A stretch of 6,685 bases of DNA from Halieaceae bacterium (GTDB taxonomy: Bacteria > Pseudomonadota > Gammaproteobacteria > Pseudomonadales > Halieaceae): contig QXYP01000173.1 of the NCBI GenBank assembly GCA_009886815.1, positions 1-6,685 of the forward strand, read 5' to 3'. A model generated the notes under the pieces. That model saw only the letters and a program-made list of their open reading frames with translations. It ran no database searches and had not been told where the DNA came from. Positions 1-6,338 of the stretch are shown piece by piece. Numbering within the stretch: position 1 is the stretch's first letter; each line of letters starts with the position of its first letter. Made by a program: the position numbers and the translations under genes.

Positions 1-99
1 CGCTGCGAGCTGCTCAAGACGGGCTGCTCCCTACGTCTTTTGGTAGCGAGTTGTCGCATTGCCCCTCGCCAGCCATTGCCCCTTTAAGACATGTATGCC
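1..99. other. Left-edge segment without a supported gene
   Basis: This stretch lies just past the stop codon of the minus-strand amidohydrolase. One plus-strand frame is open from base 1 to a TAA at 85-87, so it could be the last 28 codons of a convergent gene entering from the left. The peptide it would encode (start RCELLKTGCS) resembles no family I recognise, so no gene is called. Apart from a 10-base direct repeat and a weak 6-base inverted repeat (16-21 with 34-39), nothing else stands out, and no convincing terminator for the operon can be seen. Confidence 0.5.
57..83. repeat. Short direct repeat, 10 bases twice
   Basis: The 10-mer CATTGCCCCT occurs at 57-66 and again at 74-83, separated by 7 bases (period 17). 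It sits just downstream of the amidohydrolase operon. Two copies this short can arise by chance or by local slippage. No function can be assigned. Confidence 0.4.
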
Positions 100-1335
100 T
101 TAGGGGTGGGTATAGGCCCGCGGCATATCGGTAGCCGCATCCATATAACGATCGCGCAATAGCGTTTGCCGGCTCACCATCGTATCGGGTATGCCACCGA
201 GAATAACTTGCTGGGCTTGTGTAGTGACTTCGAGAGGGTCGCCGCTCCAAATTACCAAATCGGCCCGAGATCCTTTGCCAATACTGCGAGGTTCACCGCC
301 AAATACCTCGGCGGGCGTCGAGCTGATCGCCGCTAGTGCAACATTATGAGGTAGCCCGTTAGCTGCAGCATTGCCCGCTAACTGACGCACTTTGCGTGCG
401 TTGTGAGTCTCACCGCTACTGAATATTACGGGAACTCCCGCCTCATGGAGCAGGGCGGCGTTATCGAGTCGCGCTCCCAAGGATTCAAAACTCTCGGGTA
501 AATTTTTGAGCGGATTCAGGATGACCGCCACCTGTGCGGCCGCAAGTGACTCAGCGACCATCCAAGCCTCACTACCGCCATGGATAACAATCGATATGCC
601 TTGCTCTTTTGCAAAAGCGAGCACCCGCATAATGTCAGCAGCTCGATCGGCATGAAATAGAAAAATACCGTCCGACTTGGCAGTCTTGAGGGTGGCGGCT
701 CCCTGGGGCGTTATGAGCGTTAGTTCTTCGTCAGTGAGGGCTTCATTGAAGGCCTGATTAAGCAGCATCCAATGGGCCACCTTTGATCCTCCCATTGAGC
801 CTGCGGCGCGACCCGAGGTTTGAACGTAAATGACAGGTTTGCCCTCGAAGCTTGAGTAGCCGCCATCAAATCGAACCATGCCACCTTGGCCGCTGAGTGT
901 TTTATCGCTGCCACGAGCCCCCAGCAGCGTAAAACCGAATCCCTCAACCCGTGTGATGGGTATCACGCTAGAGTGTGGGTTGTAGGCCAAACGCACATCA
1001 AATTCGGGATGCATGAGCTCGGTGTACAGTTCTCGGTAGCCACTGTCTACGGCTTCGCTAACCGCTTCAACCTCGCTCAAGCCCGAGACGGTTAAGCCAG
1101 CAAATAGAGCGGGTGTTACGGGCCGACCGTTGGCGTTAATGACCTTGATCATTTTGTTGGTCGGAATTCGCGGCGCAATCTTCGCTATGCGTCCGTCTTT
1201 AATCAGAATGTCCGTATTCTCGATGACGCCAGCGTCGCTTTGACTGTGCAGGTTAGCGCCCGTAATAAGAAGGTCCTGTGCCAGAGAAACTGAGCACGCC
1301 AGTGTGAGTAATGCAGTAAACAACACGCGCTTCAT
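100..1335 (-). CDS. Exported amidohydrolase-fold protein lacking metal ligands (probable pseudoenzyme)
   Basis: This 411-residue protein belongs to the imidazolonepropionase-like amidohydrolase group (COG1228). Residues 1-19 form a Sec signal peptide (K2 R3, hydrophobic core, S-L-A before Q20), so it should be periplasmic. The N-terminal beta-sandwich opening (DLLITGANLH, residues 21-30) and the closing segment GKGSRADLVIWSGDPL (353-368) are typical of the family. In the place where active members read PGLIDxHxH, this protein reads P75-A-L-F-A-G-L81-T-V83, so both histidines of the metal site are gone. The usual Asp near the C-terminus aligns with G308 (IFSSGET). H228 and H252 remain near the middle ligand positions. 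I infer it does not bind the normal metal centre and serves as a partner of the intact amidohydrolase encoded just upstream, whose stop codon overlaps its ATG by four bases (ATGA). A strong GGAGG ribosome site supports the start. The frame is intact, which argues against a decaying gene. The exact substrate is unknown. Confidence 0.85.
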   Translation of the reverse strand: MKRVLFTALLTLACSVSLAQDLLITGANLHSQSDAGVIENTDILIKDGRIAKIAPRIPTNKMIKVINANGRPVTPALFAGLTVSGLSEVEAVSEAVDSGYRELYTELMHPEFDVRLAYNPHSSVIPITRVEGFGFTLLGARGSDKTLSGQGGMVRFDGGYSSFEGKPVIYVQTSGRAAGSMGGSKVAHWMLLNQAFNEALTDEELTLITPQGAATLKTAKSDGIFLFHADRAADIMRVLAFAKEQGISIVIHGGSEAWMVAESLAAAQVAVILNPLKNLPESFESLGARLDNAALLHEAGVPVIFSSGETHNARKVRQLAGNAAANGLPHNVALAAISSTPAEVFGGEPRSIGKGSRADLVIWSGDPLEVTTQAQQVILGGIPDTMVSRQTLLRDRYMDAATDMPRAYTHP

Positions 1336-2726
1336 GGTGCAACCTCCAGCAATTGTCCCAGCTCAAAGTCAGAGACCGGCTGCAGGGCTTTGTCATCTCG
1401 ATCAAACACAAGAGCGCCGTCAATAAACACCTGCTCTGCCTTTGCATAGACGCTCAGTGGATTCTGGTTCCAGATGACAACATCAGCCATTTTCCCCGGG
1501 CTGAGCGTGCCGGTTTGATCATGAACACCGAGAGATTTGGCGGCATTCGATGTTATCCACCGTATGGCCCGCTCTGGTGGAATATCCAACCCAGCGGCTT
1601 GCCCTTTACCCATAGCTTTGGCGGCTTCCTGATTGAGTCGCTGTATGCCTTCTTCGGAATCTGAGTGAACAATGGCACAGCCGTTATCAGGCCGATCGAC
1701 CAGGGCGATATTTTCTTGAATACCGTCGTAAGCCTCCATTTTGAAACCCCACCAGTCGGCCCAAAGTGCACCACACACGTTATTTTCGGCTAATTCATCG
1801 GCGATTTTGTAGGCCTCCACGCCATGGTGGAAAGTGCCCATTTTGTAGTTAAATTCATCGGCCATATCAAGGATCGTTATCATCTCGTCGGCACGATAGC
1901 AGTGCATGTGTAGGATGATGTCGCCCTTTAAAACACCGGCTAGGGTTTCGAGCTCGAGGTCGCGCTTAGGGGGTTTAATCAGCGCTGCGGCAAGGGCGCT
2001 ATTGCTGTCACCCTCCGTATTAGAAGACTGTTTAGCCATCTTTTGTTCATATTGTTCCCAGTCCTGAATATAGCGTTGGGCTTTGATCCAAGAAGCGCGG
2101 TAGGCCGCGACATTGCCCATTCTTGTGGAGGGGGCCTGATTTCTTCCGCCATACACGCGTTTGGGATTTTCACCACATGCCATTTTTAGTCCATAGGGCG
2201 CCCCGGGAAACTTCATGGCTTGATAGGTTGTTTGAGGCACATTTTTGAGGGTTACACTGCGGCCACCAAACAAGTTGGCTGAGCCCGGTAGTATTTGTAA
2301 GGAGGTAATGCCCCCGGCGATCGCTCTTGAAAAACCAGGGTCCTGTGGCCACACACTATGCTCTGCCCAAACCTCAGCGGTAACAGGTGCAGTGGCCTCA
2401 TTGCCATCGGAATGCGCGGAAACCCCCGGACTTGGGTAGACACCCAAATGCGAGTGCACGTCAATGAGACCGGGTGTGAGCCACTTTCCAGCGGCATTAA
2501 TGGTGGTCACACCCTCTGCAGGTATTGAACCTTCTCCTACCCAAACGATTTTGCCATCCGCGATATAGAGGTCGGCGTCGTCGAGGCGTTGGCCATCCCC
2601 TGTCAAAATGGTCGCATCGGTAATTAACGTCGGTGACGACGGTAATGGCTGATAGGTCGAAGGGAAGGGATTAGCCGAGAGCGTTGTTGCGAACAGTGAC
2701 AGTAGAACTGCAAGGAGTGGGCGCAT
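1332..2726 (-). CDS. Exported imidazolonepropionase-like amidohydrolase (metal-dependent)
   Basis: This is a 464-residue member of the amidohydrolase superfamily, COG1228 branch, which hydrolyses C-N bonds in small cyclic amides or peptides using a divalent metal. The chosen ATG gives a clear signal peptide (MRPLLAVLLSLFATTLSA, residues 1-18), and an AGGA ribosome site lies 6 bases upstream; the frame stays open further upstream, but that would bury the signal peptide. Visible family marks are GLIDVHSH with H91 and H93, the GLKMACGENPKR motif (180-190, K181 a possible bridging lysine), HMHCYRADE (H273, H275), FHH (H300, H301) and VHSDSE with D356, so the metal site looks complete. The C-terminal sandwich returns at GTLSPGKMADVVIWNQNPL. 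Residues about 220-262 form a charged insert. The gene follows the patatin gene by 38 bases and overlaps the next amidohydrolase gene by four, so all three are probably co-transcribed. Periplasmic location is inferred from the signal peptide. The family includes HutI-like enzymes and prolidase-type dipeptidases; the true substrate cannot be told. Confidence 0.9.
   Translation of the reverse strand: MRPLLAVLLSLFATTLSANPFPSTYQPLPSSPTLITDATILTGDGQRLDDADLYIADGKIVWVGEGSIPAEGVTTINAAGKWLTPGLIDVHSHLGVYPSPGVSAHSDGNEATAPVTAEVWAEHSVWPQDPGFSRAIAGGITSLQILPGSANLFGGRSVTLKNVPQTTYQAMKFPGAPYGLKMACGENPKRVYGGRNQAPSTRMGNVAAYRASWIKAQRYIQDWEQYEQKMAKQSSNTEGDSNSALAAALIKPPKRDLELETLAGVLKGDIILHMHCYRADEMITILDMADEFNYKMGTFHHGVEAYKIADELAENNVCGALWADWWGFKMEAYDGIQENIALVDRPDNGCAIVHSDSEEGIQRLNQEAAKAMGKGQAAGLDIPPERAIRWITSNAAKSLGVHDQTGTLSPGKMADVVIWNQNPLSVYAKAEQVFIDGALVFDRDDKALQPVSDFELGQLLEVAP
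1343..1347 (-). promoter_or_regulatory. Strong Shine-Dalgarno site for the second amidohydrolase
   Basis: On the minus strand GGAGG stands 7 bases before the ATG at 1335. It lies inside the final codons of the upstream amidohydrolase gene, whose stop overlaps this ATG as ATGA. The combination of a strong site and an overlap suggests both reinitiation and independent ribosome entry, keeping the two proteins in comparable amounts. Confidence 0.75.
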
Positions 2727-2732
2727 TATTTG

Positions 2733-2736
2733 TCCT
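2733..2736 (-). promoter_or_regulatory. Shine-Dalgarno site that fixes the first amidohydrolase start
   Basis: AGGA on the minus strand lies 6 bases before the ATG at 2726. This decides the start in favour of the signal-peptide ATG rather than the upstream in-frame codon at 2804, which lies inside the patatin coding region. The 38-base gap to the patatin stop holds no hairpin with a T-run, so transcription should read through. Confidence 0.65.
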
Positions 2737-2764
2737 GAAAAGGCTTTTTTTGAGAGCTGTGACT

Positions 2765-4024
2765 CTAAACCTTTGTACCCGTTCTGCCAATCAGCTGCAG
2801 CCATCGCTTGGTGAGTCCGTTTTGACGTCCGGTTAAACCACGACGGGGTGATTGAGTGCTTCTCTGCTTCTCGGCCGAAGGGGGCGCCACGTTGAAAAAC
2901 GCGCGTACGTCTTCGGCTTGAGCCATGGTGTCTTCGTATCCCAATTGCATGAGCCGCTGGCAGTACCCGGGTTCAAACAAAATATACGACAGGGCGCCTC
3001 CTGAACCTGTGGTCTTAATTGATCCGGTTTTCTGGAGGAACCAGCGCATAGACCGGGGTAACTCGCTAATGTAATCCCTGGCCAGTTCACTGAGCGAGCG
3101 AGAAGGCGAGATTACCAGTGTGTCAATGACTCGCATATTGGCTAGTCCGGCCTTTTGTAATTGCTTTGCATTTAATGGCTCAACCAAGGCATTAATTCTT
3201 TGCAGAGACTCCAGATCGGTTTGTATTGAGTCTAAAAATACGGCATTGAGCATTTGCCCCAGTACCTGGGGGATAGTGGGCGCAACCTCGGATTGTGGGT
3301 CCTCCTCAAAGTCATCGCCACTTTCGCTGACACCGATAATAAACAGGCGCTCCGCTCCCAGGCGTATAGCAGGGCTCAGCGGCCTCGATTGTCGCAGTGC
3401 GCCGTCACCAAAATAATGCGTATCGAGACGCACCGAGGGGAACAATGTCGGGAGGGCAGAGGATGCCATCAGGTGATCGACGGTTAATTGACAGGGGACA
3501 CTGCGACGGTGGGCCCGGGTCCACGGCTTTACGTGATCCTGAGCCTGATAAAAGGTGGTGGAGTGGCCGTTAGTGTAATTCATGGAGGTGATGCCAAGCC
3601 CCTCCAATTCACCTTTAGCGATAGCGCTGTCTACCCGCTTAAATTCAATAATATCGTTAAGCAACCGTCGCAAAGGGCTGTTATCTAGCAGCGCTAGGGG
3701 TCGTTCGTTGGCTTGGTTATTTCGTAATAGCGCCCAAAGCATACGGAAACCGTTGCGCATGACACCGCCCGCGTCGGTTCGGTAAACCGCGTCGCTGTCT
3801 AGCGATGCCCATACGGCGGCCAAAGCCCGAGTTCTGCTGCGAAAGGAGCCTGATCGCCCAGCGAGTCCCAGCGCATTAATGGCACCTGCTGAAGTTCCCG
3901 TGATGATGGGGAAGGGCTGCTGGACATCGGGTGGCAGTAACGCGGCGACTCCACGCAGTACGCCCACCTGATAGGCGGCGCGAGCACCGCCCCCCGCTAG
4001 AATGAGACCTGTTTTTACAGACAT
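2765..4024 (-). CDS. Patatin-like phospholipase
   Basis: This 419-residue protein is a patatin-family serine acyl hydrolase, expected to cleave acyl esters of phospholipids or related lipids with a Ser-Asp dyad. The N-terminus carries the glycine-rich oxyanion loop GGGARAAYQVG (11-21), the nucleophile elbow GTSAG has S45 as the nucleophile (43-47), and FGDGALRQSRPL supplies the catalytic D207 in a DGA motif. The segment ASSALPTLFP (187-196) is also typical of bacterial patatins. There is no signal peptide or membrane segment, so it should be cytoplasmic or peripheral on the inner membrane. Residues 233-250 are acidic, while the last 35 residues are basic (nine Lys/Arg), beyond the conserved fold. 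It is the first gene of the minus-strand cluster, with a weak GCGAG-type ribosome site 7 bases before the ATG. Why a cytoplasmic lipase gene precedes two exported amidohydrolases is not evident. Fold assignment is firm; the natural lipid substrate is unknown. Confidence 0.93.
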   Translation of the reverse strand: MSVKTGLILAGGGARAAYQVGVLRGVAALLPPDVQQPFPIITGTSAGAINALGLAGRSGSFRSRTRALAAVWASLDSDAVYRTDAGGVMRNGFRMLWALLRNNQANERPLALLDNSPLRRLLNDIIEFKRVDSAIAKGELEGLGITSMNYTNGHSTTFYQAQDHVKPWTRAHRRSVPCQLTVDHLMASSALPTLFPSVRLDTHYFGDGALRQSRPLSPAIRLGAERLFIIGVSESGDDFEEDPQSEVAPTIPQVLGQMLNAVFLDSIQTDLESLQRINALVEPLNAKQLQKAGLANMRVIDTLVISPSRSLSELARDYISELPRSMRWFLQKTGSIKTTGSGGALSYILFEPGYCQRLMQLGYEDTMAQAEDVRAFFNVAPPSAEKQRSTQSPRRGLTGRQNGLTKRWLQLIGRTGTKV

Positions 4025-4092
4025 GAATCTACTCGCCGAAATGCATAACAGCAGTTAACCTCTAACCACTGCGAACTATACGAGACTTGGCT
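4025..4092. promoter_or_regulatory. Divergent promoter region between patatin and cyclase genes
   Basis: These 68 bases separate two divergent start codons and must hold, or overlap with, the promoters of both. On the plus strand TATACG (4077-4082) is a possible -10 with TTAACC (4055-4060) 16 bases upstream as a weak -35. This would start transcription only a few bases before the cyclase ATG, giving a nearly leaderless message. On the minus strand TTATGC (4043-4048) could be a -10, without a good -35. All promoter calls here are weak. Confidence 0.4.
4051..4072. repeat. Inverted repeat with internal direct repeat, possible operator
   Basis: GCAGT at 4051-4055 is matched by its complement ACTGC at 4068-4072, and between them TAACC occurs twice (4056-4060 and 4063-4067) separated by two bases. 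It sits in the middle of the divergent intergenic region and overlaps the candidate -35 of the cyclase gene. Such a site could bind a dimeric regulator controlling both directions, but no regulator gene is in the window and the arms are only five bases long. Confidence 0.3.
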
Positions 4093-4887
4093 ATGCGACG
4101 CTTTATTGATCTTTCGATATATCTTGAGAACGATGTCATCAGTGATCCCCCCATGATGCAGCCCAAAATCGAGTATATCCGACACGATGCCGGTGCTGAG
4201 CAGGTAAAACTGTTTTTTGACGGTTTGGAGACCGATGAGTTACCCGACTCAGAGGGCTGGGCCGTGGAATTTGTTCAGCTTTGCACCCACAACGGAACGC
4301 ACCTAGACGCCCCCTATCATTATCACAGCACGATGAATGGCAAGGATGGGGAGCCCGAACGCGCTATTACCATCGATGAAGTACCCCTTGAGTGGTGTTT
4401 CCAATCCGGTGTCAAACTGGACTTTCGTGATAAAGCCGACGGCTATGTCGTGACCGCGGCCGATGTCGAGGCTGAGCTCGCTCGTATTAACCATACCCTG
4501 AAGCCCCTTGAGATTGTGTTAATCAATACGGCGGCGGGCAAGGCCTACGGTCAGCCCGACTATGTCAATAAAGGCTGTGGTATGGGCTACGAAGCGACCC
4601 TGTATTTACTCGACCGCGGTATTCGGGTTACCGGAACAGACGCTTGGAGCTGGGATGCCCCCTTTAGTTATACGGCTGAGCGTTATGCTGAAAACAAAGA
4701 TGCCAGCATCATTTGGGAAGGTCATAAGGCGGGTCGCGATGTGGGCTATTGCCATCTGGAAAAGCTGCACAACCTCGAGGCCTTGCCGGCTGAAGGATTT
4801 ACGGTCAGCTGTTTTCCGCACAAAGTGCGGGGCGGTTCGGCGGGTTGGACCCGGGCGGTCGCTATTATCGACGACGAAAATGAATGA
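4093..4887 (+). CDS. Cyclase-family metal-dependent hydrolase (kynurenine formamidase/isatin hydrolase-like)
   Basis: This 264-residue protein belongs to the cyclase family (PF04199), metal hydrolases that include bacterial kynurenine formamidase and isatin hydrolase. The signature H66-N-G-T-H70-L-D72-A-P-Y-H76 is intact, giving the HxxxHxD metal ligands and the following catalytic His. H211 (WEGHKAGRD) and E223 (YCHLEKL) are likely further site residues. The C-terminal half has the usual NLEALPAEGF segment followed by a late PHKVRGGSAG. No signal peptide is present, so it is cytoplasmic. I start at ATG 4093 because GAG lies 8 bases upstream and the protein begins MRRFIDLS, where the family normally begins; a TTG two codons earlier (4087) is possible. 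It is transcribed alone, divergently from the patatin gene, with no tryptophan-degradation genes nearby, so a role as KynB is not supported. A ring-opening amide or lactone hydrolase on an unknown substrate is the safest reading. Confidence 0.9.
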   Translation: MRRFIDLSIYLENDVISDPPMMQPKIEYIRHDAGAEQVKLFFDGLETDELPDSEGWAVEFVQLCTHNGTHLDAPYHYHSTMNGKDGEPERAITIDEVPLEWCFQSGVKLDFRDKADGYVVTAADVEAELARINHTLKPLEIVLINTAAGKAYGQPDYVNKGCGMGYEATLYLLDRGIRVTGTDAWSWDAPFSYTAERYAENKDASIIWEGHKAGRDVGYCHLEKLHNLEALPAEGFTVSCFPHKVRGGSAGWTRAVAIIDDENE

Positions 4888-4892
4888 AACGC

Positions 4893-6338
4893 TTAAGCCA
4901 TAGCCACATTTTTTAGTGTTGCATAGGCTTCAAGGGCGGTTTCTCTTGCCTCACGATGGTCGACAATAGGGTTAGGATAAGTCTTACCCAGCTCAACCCC
5001 AGCGGCTTTCAACGTAAGCTCGGGTGCTTCCCAAGGTTTGTAGAGGTACTTGTCGGGCATCTCGGCGAGCTCGGGAACCCAATGGCGGGTGTATACCCCC
5101 GACTTGTCGAACTTCTCGCCCTGAGCAATGGGATTAAAAATTCGGAAGTAGGGCGATGCGTCGGCCCCTGATCCACCGACCCATTGCCAGCTGCAGGCAT
5201 TCGAAGCCAGGTCGGCATCTAAAAGGCAGTCCCAAAACCATTGTTCGCCTTCGCGCCAATGCATGAGCAGGTGTTTCGTTAGAAACGATGCCACCACCAT
5301 GCGCACACGGTTGTGCATGAAGCCGGTTTGCCAAAGTTCACGCATGCCGGCATCAATAATGGGGTAGCCGGTGTTGCCGCTTTGCCAGGCGGTTAAATTG
5401 GCGGCATGGCGTTGCCATGGAAAATACTCAAACTTTGGATTCCATGCTCTGTCTGGCATAGCGGGGAATTGAGTCACGAGATGGTTGCAGAACTCACGCC
5501 AGCCAATTTCAGATAAAAACTTGTCGATAGAGCCCCCTTCGTTGGGGCTGCGTTGCTTTGCGTTTTGTGCGGTCCACCAAATTTGACGCGGGGAGATTTC
5601 GCCAAATTTAAGAAAGGGAGATAAACGTGAGGTGTTGGGCTGTGCTGGAAAATCTCGGCCGTCGCCGTAGCGGTTTACGTGGCTTTCCAAAAAAGTATTT
5701 AACGCGGTGCTCGCACCAGCTTCTCCCGGAGTCCAGAGAGTGTCCCAGCCTTGCGCCCAGTTGGGTTTTTTAGGGCACAGCTCCCAGGTGTCCAATACAT
5801 CTGAATGAGGCCACTCGTTGGGGCTGGTGAGCGTAGGTGCCGGTTGGGGTTGCGCCGGCGCGGGCTGCTTTAGGCAGGCTCGCCAAAAGGGCGTAAATAC
5901 TTTAAAGGGTGTGCCGCCACCGGTTCTGATATTTTCCGGCTCAAACAGTAAAGTACCCGGGTAGCGCTTAAATGCGCCACCCGCAGATTCGGCAACCTTT
6001 CGCACCCCTTGTTCGGTCTCGTCGGCCCAGGGCTGATATTGGCGACTGGCAAAAACATTTTGTGCCCCGGTTTCTTCAAGAAGTTGGGCTATGACATGTA
6101 CGGTTTCGCCACGACGCAGTACGAGCCGACTGCCAATTGCCCTAAGGTCTGCGGCCAGCTTCTGAAGGCTGTGGTGCAGCCACCATTGGCTGGCGCCGCC
6201 CAACTTCCAATCGCCCCCTAGTGCTTCATCAAAAATAAAGACGGGGATGACCTGTCCAGATTTGGAGGCAGCAATTAAACCGGGTAGATCGGCGAGTCGC
6301 AGATCCTGTCTGAACCAGTACAGTGAAGCATTAGCCAT
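4893..6338 (-). CDS. phrB: Deoxyribodipyrimidine photolyase, class I CPD type
   Basis: This 481-residue flavoprotein uses blue light to split cyclobutane pyrimidine dimers in DNA. The N-terminal alpha/beta antenna domain (YWFRQDLRLADLPGL, from residue 7) is joined by a Pro/Ala/Gln-rich linker (about 157-172) to the helical FAD domain. FAD-domain marks are TSRLSPFLKFGEISP (236-250), GWREF with W280 (substrate-contact Trp), GNTGYPIIDAGMREL (321-335) and the FRIFNP...QGEKFD block (398-411). The electron-transfer Trp triad matches the E. coli enzyme with a constant shift of two residues: W384, W361 and W308. N380 matches the flavin-facing Asn typical of CPD photolyases rather than cryptochromes. 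Length is normal for the class. Which antenna chromophore it uses cannot be told. AAGGA lies 7 bases before the ATG, and the start overlaps the end of the upstream sirtuin gene by 8 bases, implying coupled translation. It converges with the cyclase gene, only five bases apart. Confidence 0.95.
   Translation of the reverse strand: MANASLYWFRQDLRLADLPGLIAASKSGQVIPVFIFDEALGGDWKLGGASQWWLHHSLQKLAADLRAIGSRLVLRRGETVHVIAQLLEETGAQNVFASRQYQPWADETEQGVRKVAESAGGAFKRYPGTLLFEPENIRTGGGTPFKVFTPFWRACLKQPAPAQPQPAPTLTSPNEWPHSDVLDTWELCPKKPNWAQGWDTLWTPGEAGASTALNTFLESHVNRYGDGRDFPAQPNTSRLSPFLKFGEISPRQIWWTAQNAKQRSPNEGGSIDKFLSEIGWREFCNHLVTQFPAMPDRAWNPKFEYFPWQRHAANLTAWQSGNTGYPIIDAGMRELWQTGFMHNRVRMVVASFLTKHLLMHWREGEQWFWDCLLDADLASNACSWQWVGGSGADASPYFRIFNPIAQGEKFDKSGVYTRHWVPELAEMPDKYLYKPWEAPELTLKAAGVELGKTYPNPIVDHREARETALEAYATLKNVAMA

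Noticed and set aside
16..39. Inverted repeat AAGACG/CGTCTT as a terminator for the amidohydrolase operon
   Set aside because: The stem is six bases with a 12-base loop, and the minus-strand side is followed by TTGAGC, not a T-run.
1..87. Plus-strand open frame ending in TAA, as the end of a convergent gene
   Set aside because: Only 28 codons are visible and the peptide matches nothing I recognise; other frames are partly open as well.
1285..1305. Lipoprotein signal (Cys14) in the second amidohydrolase
   Set aside because: The residues before the Cys (T-L-A) do not fit a lipobox well, and S-L-A before Q20 is a good ordinary signal peptidase site.
1353..1664. 103-codon plus-strand frame opposite the first amidohydrolase
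   Set aside because: It is antisense to conserved coding sequence, with no ribosome site or recognisable domain.
2727..2804. Upstream in-frame extension of the first amidohydrolase to an ATG at 2804
   Set aside because: It would overlap the patatin gene and put 26 polar residues before a clear signal peptide; the ATG at 2726 has a ribosome site and gives the expected N-terminus.
4087..4089. TTG start for the cyclase gene
   Set aside because: It adds only two residues, and the ATG at 4093 has a better-spaced GAG upstream; kept only as an alternative.
4562..4903. 113-codon plus-strand frame overlapping the cyclase gene
   Set aside because: It lies in another frame of a well-supported gene, resembles no family and has irregular composition; treated as a shadow.
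4891..4914. GCTTAAGC palindrome and the T-run at 4909-4914 as a shared terminator
   Set aside because: The 8-base palindrome has no loop and the T-run does not directly follow a stable hairpin.
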